The notes beneath the pieces were generated by a model. The model worked only from the letters and a program-made list of their open reading frames with translations. It ran no database searches and had not been told where the DNA came from. From Limivivens faecihominis (GTDB lineage: Bacteria; Bacillota; Clostridia; Lachnospirales; Lachnospiraceae): 16,791 bases of DNA. The stretch is taken from NCBI RefSeq assembly GCF_020686945.1, contig NZ_JAJEPR010000051.1, positions 1 to 16,791 on the forward strand, given 5' to 3'. The translations under genes and the position numbers were made by a program. Every line of letters begins with the position of its first letter. Positions within the stretch are counted from its first letter, which is position 1. Below, in pieces: positions 14,400 through 16,791 of this stretch.

Positions 14400-15923
14400 A
14401 TGGCAAAAACGATTATGATCCAGGGCACGATGTCCAACGCCGGAAAAAGTCTTCTGGCGGCGGGCCTCTGCCGGATCTTCAAGCAGGACGGCTATAAGGT
14501 AGCGCCCTTTAAGTCTCAGAATATGGCCTTAAACTCCTTCATCACAGAGGAGGGGCTCGAGATGGGAAGAGCCCAGGTCATGCAGGCGGAGGCCGCAGGA
14601 ATCAAGCCCAGTGTCTACATGAACCCGATCCTTCTGAAACCTACTAACGACGTGGGCTCCCAGGTGATCGTAAATGGGGAAGTTCTGGGAAATATGCCGG
14701 CGAGAGAGTATTTCGCCTTCAAAAAACAGCTGATTCCGAAGGTGCAGGAGGCCTTCGACCACCTGGCAGCCGAGTATGATATCATCGTCATCGAGGGTGC
14801 GGGAAGTCCGGCGGAGATCAATCTCAAGAAGGACGATCTGGTCAACATGGGTATGGCAAAAATGGCGAAAGCGCCGGTGCTTCTGGTGGGAGATATCGAT
14901 CGGGGCGGAGTCTTTGCCCAGCTCGTCGGGACGGTGATGCTTCTCACCGAGGAAGAAAAGAAGATGGTGAAAGGTCTCGTCATCAACAAATTCCGGGGAG
15001 ACAAGACGATTCTGGACCCGGGCATCGAGATGCTGGAGGATTTGGCTCACATTCCGGTGGTCGGCGTGGCTCCCTATATGCAGCTGGAGCTGGACGACGA
15101 GGACAGCCTGACGGAGCGTTTTCACGGAAGCCAGGAGACGGCTCTTATCGATATCGCCGTGATCCGGGTACCGAGAATTTCCAACTTTACGGATTTCAAC
15201 CCCTTCGAGGGTATCGAGGGCGTGTCCCTCCGCTATGTGCAGAACGCGGCGGAGCTTAAGAATCCGGATATGATTATCCTTCCGGGAACGAAAAACACGA
15301 TGGAGGATCTGCTCTGGATGCGCCAGAACGGTCTGGAAGCGGCGATTCTCAAGAAAGCCGGGGCCGGAACCGTGATCTTTGGCGTCTGCGGCGGCTATCA
15401 GATGATGGGAGAGAGCCTCAAAGACCCGATGGGCGTGGAAGCCGGAGGGGAGATCCGCGGTATGCGCCTTCTGCCGATCGACACGGTTTTCGAGGGAGAA
15501 AAGACGAGAACCAGAGTGACCGGAAGCTTTGAGGGACTTTCCGGCGTGCTGAAATCGCTGAATGGTGTCGCTATCGAGGGCTACGAAATCCATATGGGAG
15601 CCACCACGAGAAAAGAGGGCTGTCAGGCCTCCACAAAGATCTGCAACCATGCGGCTGCCGGTACGGCGGAAGAAAAGCTGGACGGAGCTTGCCATGACAA
15701 CATTTATGGCACCTACGTTCACGGCGTTTTTGACAAAGAAGGCGTGGTGAAGACCATTGTCATGGCTCTGGGCGAGCGGAAAGGTATCGATATGTCTTCC
15801 GTGGCATCGATCGATTTTACGGCCTTCAAGGAAAGTCAGTATGACAAGCTGGCCGAGGGCCTGCGAGCGCACCTTGATATGGAAAAGATCTATGAGATTC
15901 TGGAAAAGGGACTGGAGGAATAG
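14400..15923 (+). CDS. cbiP: Cobyric acid synthase
   Basis: CbiP (CobQ) of 507 residues, which amidates the b, d, e and g side chains of adenosylcobyrinic acid diamide using glutamine and ATP. The N-terminal ATPase domain starts with IQGTMSNAGKS (7-17), followed by APFKSQNMALNSF (35-47) and MNPILLKPTNDVGSQVI (74-90). DIIVIEGAGSPAEINL and VGDIDRGGVFAQ are further family blocks. The C-terminal glutamine amidotransferase domain has nucleophile C330 in FGVCGGYQMMG and H441 in GTYVHGVFD. Between the HMGATTR and GTYVHG blocks there is a short insertion with clustered C408, C415, H417, C431 and H432. The start has AAAGGAAAGGAA upstream, after a 27-base gap from cobD that includes a T-run without a stem. 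Confidence 0.95.
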   Translation: MAKTIMIQGTMSNAGKSLLAAGLCRIFKQDGYKVAPFKSQNMALNSFITEEGLEMGRAQVMQAEAAGIKPSVYMNPILLKPTNDVGSQVIVNGEVLGNMPAREYFAFKKQLIPKVQEAFDHLAAEYDIIVIEGAGSPAEINLKKDDLVNMGMAKMAKAPVLLVGDIDRGGVFAQLVGTVMLLTEEEKKMVKGLVINKFRGDKTILDPGIEMLEDLAHIPVVGVAPYMQLELDDEDSLTERFHGSQETALIDIAVIRVPRISNFTDFNPFEGIEGVSLRYVQNAAELKNPDMIILPGTKNTMEDLLWMRQNGLEAAILKKAGAGTVIFGVCGGYQMMGESLKDPMGVEAGGEIRGMRLLPIDTVFEGEKTRTRVTGSFEGLSGVLKSLNGVAIEGYEIHMGATTRKEGCQASTKICNHAAAGTAEEKLDGACHDNIYGTYVHGVFDKEGVVKTIVMALGERKGIDMSSVASIDFTAFKESQYDKLAEGLRAHLDMEKIYEILEKGLEE

Positions 15924-15926
15924 AAG

Positions 15927-16568
15927 ATGAAGGTAGAACTGGAAAATGTCCTTCCGAGAGACATTGAAAAAAGAAGTTTTGAGATCATCACAGAGGAACT
16001 GGGCGATACGCCGCTGATTCCCGGAACCGAGCTGATCGTCAAGCGCTGCATCCATACGAGTGCGGATTTTGATTATGCGAAGAATCTCCGTTTCTCCGAG
16101 GGCGCGGTGGAAAAAGCCCTGAACGCCATCAAAAATGGCGCCTGGATCGTGACCGACACCCAGATGGCCAGGGCAGGCATTAACAAACGGGCGCTGGCCC
16201 GCTACGGCGGCGAGGTCTGCTGCTTCATGTCCGATGAAGATGTGGCTGCCAGAGCGAAAGCCGAGGGAACCACCCGGGCCACCGCCAGCATGGACAAGGC
16301 CCTGACCCTTGAAAAGCCCCTGATTTTCGCCGTTGGAAACGCTCCGACAGCTCTGGTCCGCCTCTATGAGCTCATCGAGGACAAGAAACTGAACCCGGAA
16401 CTCATCATCGGCGTCCCCGTGGGCTTCGTCAACGTGGTCCAGTCCAAAGAACTGATCATGCACACCGATGTCCCCTACATTGTCGCCGCCGGTCGGAAAG
16501 GCGGAAGCAACATCGCTGCCTGCATTGTCAATGCACTGCTGTATATGCTCAATGATGACCGAGGATGA
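15927..16568 (+). CDS. cbiC: Cobalt-precorrin-8 methylmutase
   Basis: CbiC (CobH) of 213 residues, which moves the methyl group from C11 to C12 to make cobyrinic acid. The key histidine is H43 in the block VKRCIHTSADFDYAKNL, at the same number as in characterised CobH proteins. Other family blocks are AWIVTDTQMARAGIN, FAVGNAPTALVRLYELI, IGVPVGFVNVVQSKE and PYIVAAGRKGGSNIAACIVNALL. Length is normal. GGAGG at 15914-15918 lies eight bases before the ATG, and three bases separate it from the cbiP stop. It is the last recognisable gene of the operon. Its stop codon overlaps the ATG of an 11-codon open frame, and a toxin-like element follows. Confidence 0.95.
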   Translation: MKVELENVLPRDIEKRSFEIITEELGDTPLIPGTELIVKRCIHTSADFDYAKNLRFSEGAVEKALNAIKNGAWIVTDTQMARAGINKRALARYGGEVCCFMSDEDVAARAKAEGTTRATASMDKALTLEKPLIFAVGNAPTALVRLYELIEDKKLNPELIIGVPVGFVNVVQSKELIMHTDVPYIVAAGRKGGSNIAACIVNALLYMLNDDRG

Positions 16569-16600
16569 AAAAACATAAACTAATGGATTGCAATCATTAG
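16565..16600 (+). other. Tiny open frame overlapping the cbiC stop, possible gene relic
   Basis: An ATG in the ATGA overlap with the cbiC stop opens an 11-codon frame (MKKHKLMDCNH). Its first 14 bases (ATGAAAAAACATAA) are identical to the start of cobD at 13332. The overlap style matches true gene starts in this operon, so it may be the remaining start of a lost downstream gene, or chance. No protein function is claimed. Confidence 0.15.
16580..16600. promoter_or_regulatory. Palindrome overlapping the -35 of the toxin-like gene
   Basis: CTAATG-(G)-ATTG pairs with CAATCATTAG, ten base pairs with one extra G. It has no T-run after it, so an operator fits better than a terminator, although it is also the first inverted repeat after the cobalamin operon and might help end or protect that transcript. 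It covers the -35 element at 16588-16593. Confidence 0.45.
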
Positions 16601-16616
16601 AAGTACATGTTATATT
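16588..16616 (+). promoter_or_regulatory. Promoter of the small toxin-like transcript
   Basis: TTGCAA (16588-16593) and TATATT (16611-16616) are 17 bases apart, and TGT just before the -10 makes it an extended -10 promoter. The start would be near 16623, giving a leader of about 35 bases before the ATG at 16657. Confidence 0.6.
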
Positions 16617-16656
16617 GAATTCATGGGAAGTCAGAACAAACCAAGGCGGCCTGCCA

Positions 16657-16719
16657 ATGTACGTTACCTATTCGGATCTGATCCAAATAGGTATCTTCAT
16701 TGTCGCTCTCATAGGATGA
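16657..16719 (+). CDS. Truncated Hol_Tox-like hydrophobic peptide (putative type I toxin)
   Basis: A 20-codon frame encodes a start of the form MYVTYSDLIQ followed by the hydrophobic stretch IGIFIVALIG, then TGA. This resembles the N-terminal and membrane part of the small 'putative holin-like toxin' (Hol_Tox) peptides of Firmicutes, which are usually about 30-35 residues and finish with a short basic tail. Here the tail is missing, so the copy is probably decayed, or ends early. It has its own extended -10 promoter and an AGGCGG-type ribosome binding site about ten bases upstream. The family match rests on memory of the pattern and not on a search. A membrane-acting role is inferred. No antisense RNA promoter was identified with confidence. 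Confidence 0.5.
   Translation: MYVTYSDLIQIGIFIVALIG
16666..16692. repeat. 27-bp quasi-palindrome inside the toxin-like ORF
   Basis: ACCTATT-C-GGATC-T-GATCC-A-AATAGGT: twelve of thirteen positions on each side are complementary, with a single central T. It starts nine bases after the ATG. In RNA it would fold into a stable stem-loop in the first codons; in DNA it could be a binding site. Confidence 0.85.
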
Positions 16720-16720
16720 T

Positions 16721-16750
16721 GTTGGGGTCAAAAGGTCTTTTGCCCCCAAC
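16721..16750. repeat. Strong hairpin directly after the toxin-like ORF
   Basis: GTTGGGG/CCCCAAC outer arms and CAAAAG/CTTTTG inner arms, separated by one T-C mismatch, give a 13-bp stem starting two bases after the stop codon. No T-run follows on either strand, so it may be a weak terminator, an RNA-stabilising stem or part of a repeat. A second small hairpin GCTGC-AAA-GCAGC lies at 16771-16783. Nothing else is seen up to the window end. Confidence 0.55.
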
Positions 16751-16791
16751 TGATGCCTACGAATTGCTCCGCTGCAAAGCAGCTCCCGCAA

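Noticed and set aside
14529..16463. A 644-codon open frame on the minus strand opposite cbiP and cbiC
   Set aside because: It is antisense to two strongly conserved genes, has no family motifs and a His/Arg/Leu-rich composition typical of shadow frames in high-GC coding DNA.

Overview
The window looks like the chromosome of an anaerobic Firmicute, most likely a Clostridia/Lachnospiraceae member. That is an inference from strong AGGAGG-type ribosome binding sites, sigma-A style promoters, an oxygen-independent (cbi-type) cobalamin pathway, an EutS/PduU shell protein and a small Hol_Tox-like peptide. No rRNA, tRNA or CRISPR array was seen.

Left part (1-3252): a hairpin-rich, apparently non-coding leader; an RluA-family pseudouridine synthase; a decayed fragment of a type I restriction methyltransferase (HsdM) directly abutting the synthase stop codon; a Nudix hydrolase with its own promoter; and, convergent to it, a type I L-asparaginase on the minus strand. 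The HsdM fragment is visibly more AT-rich than its neighbours and marks a past insertion or deletion.

Middle (3253-4452): divergent promoters separate the asparaginase from a two-gene unit, an EutS/PduU-type bacterial microcompartment shell protein and an EutP/PduV-type small GTPase. A strong intrinsic terminator overlapping the GTPase stop codon closes this unit.

Right part (4460-16568): a perfect consensus promoter (TTGACA-17-TATAAT) drives eleven tightly packed, mostly overlapping genes: cbiD, cbiL, cbiF, cbiG, cbiH, a cbiJ-cbiE-cbiT triple fusion, cbiA, cbiB, cobD, cbiP and cbiC. Together they cover the anaerobic route from cobalt-factor II through C20, C17, C11, C1, C5 and C15 methylation, ring contraction, methyl migration, amidation and attachment of the aminopropanol arm. 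Precorrin-2/sirohydrochlorin synthesis, the cobalt chelatase, the corrinoid adenosyltransferase, the nucleotide-loop genes (cobU/cobS/cobT) and cobalt transport are not in the window. No B12 riboswitch fits in the roughly 30-nt leader, which is unusual for such an operon.

End (16569-16791): a promoter overlapped by a palindrome, a 20-codon hydrophobic ORF resembling a truncated Hol_Tox/type I toxin with a 27-bp quasi-palindrome inside it, and further hairpins. It looks like a small mobile or repeated toxin cassette placed directly behind the operon.

Most of the window is well-known biology. The parts worth a second look are the riboswitch-less consensus promoter, the shell-protein/GTPase pair without other compartment genes beside a B12 operon, the CbiJ-E-T fusion, the structured leaders, and the toxin-like element.
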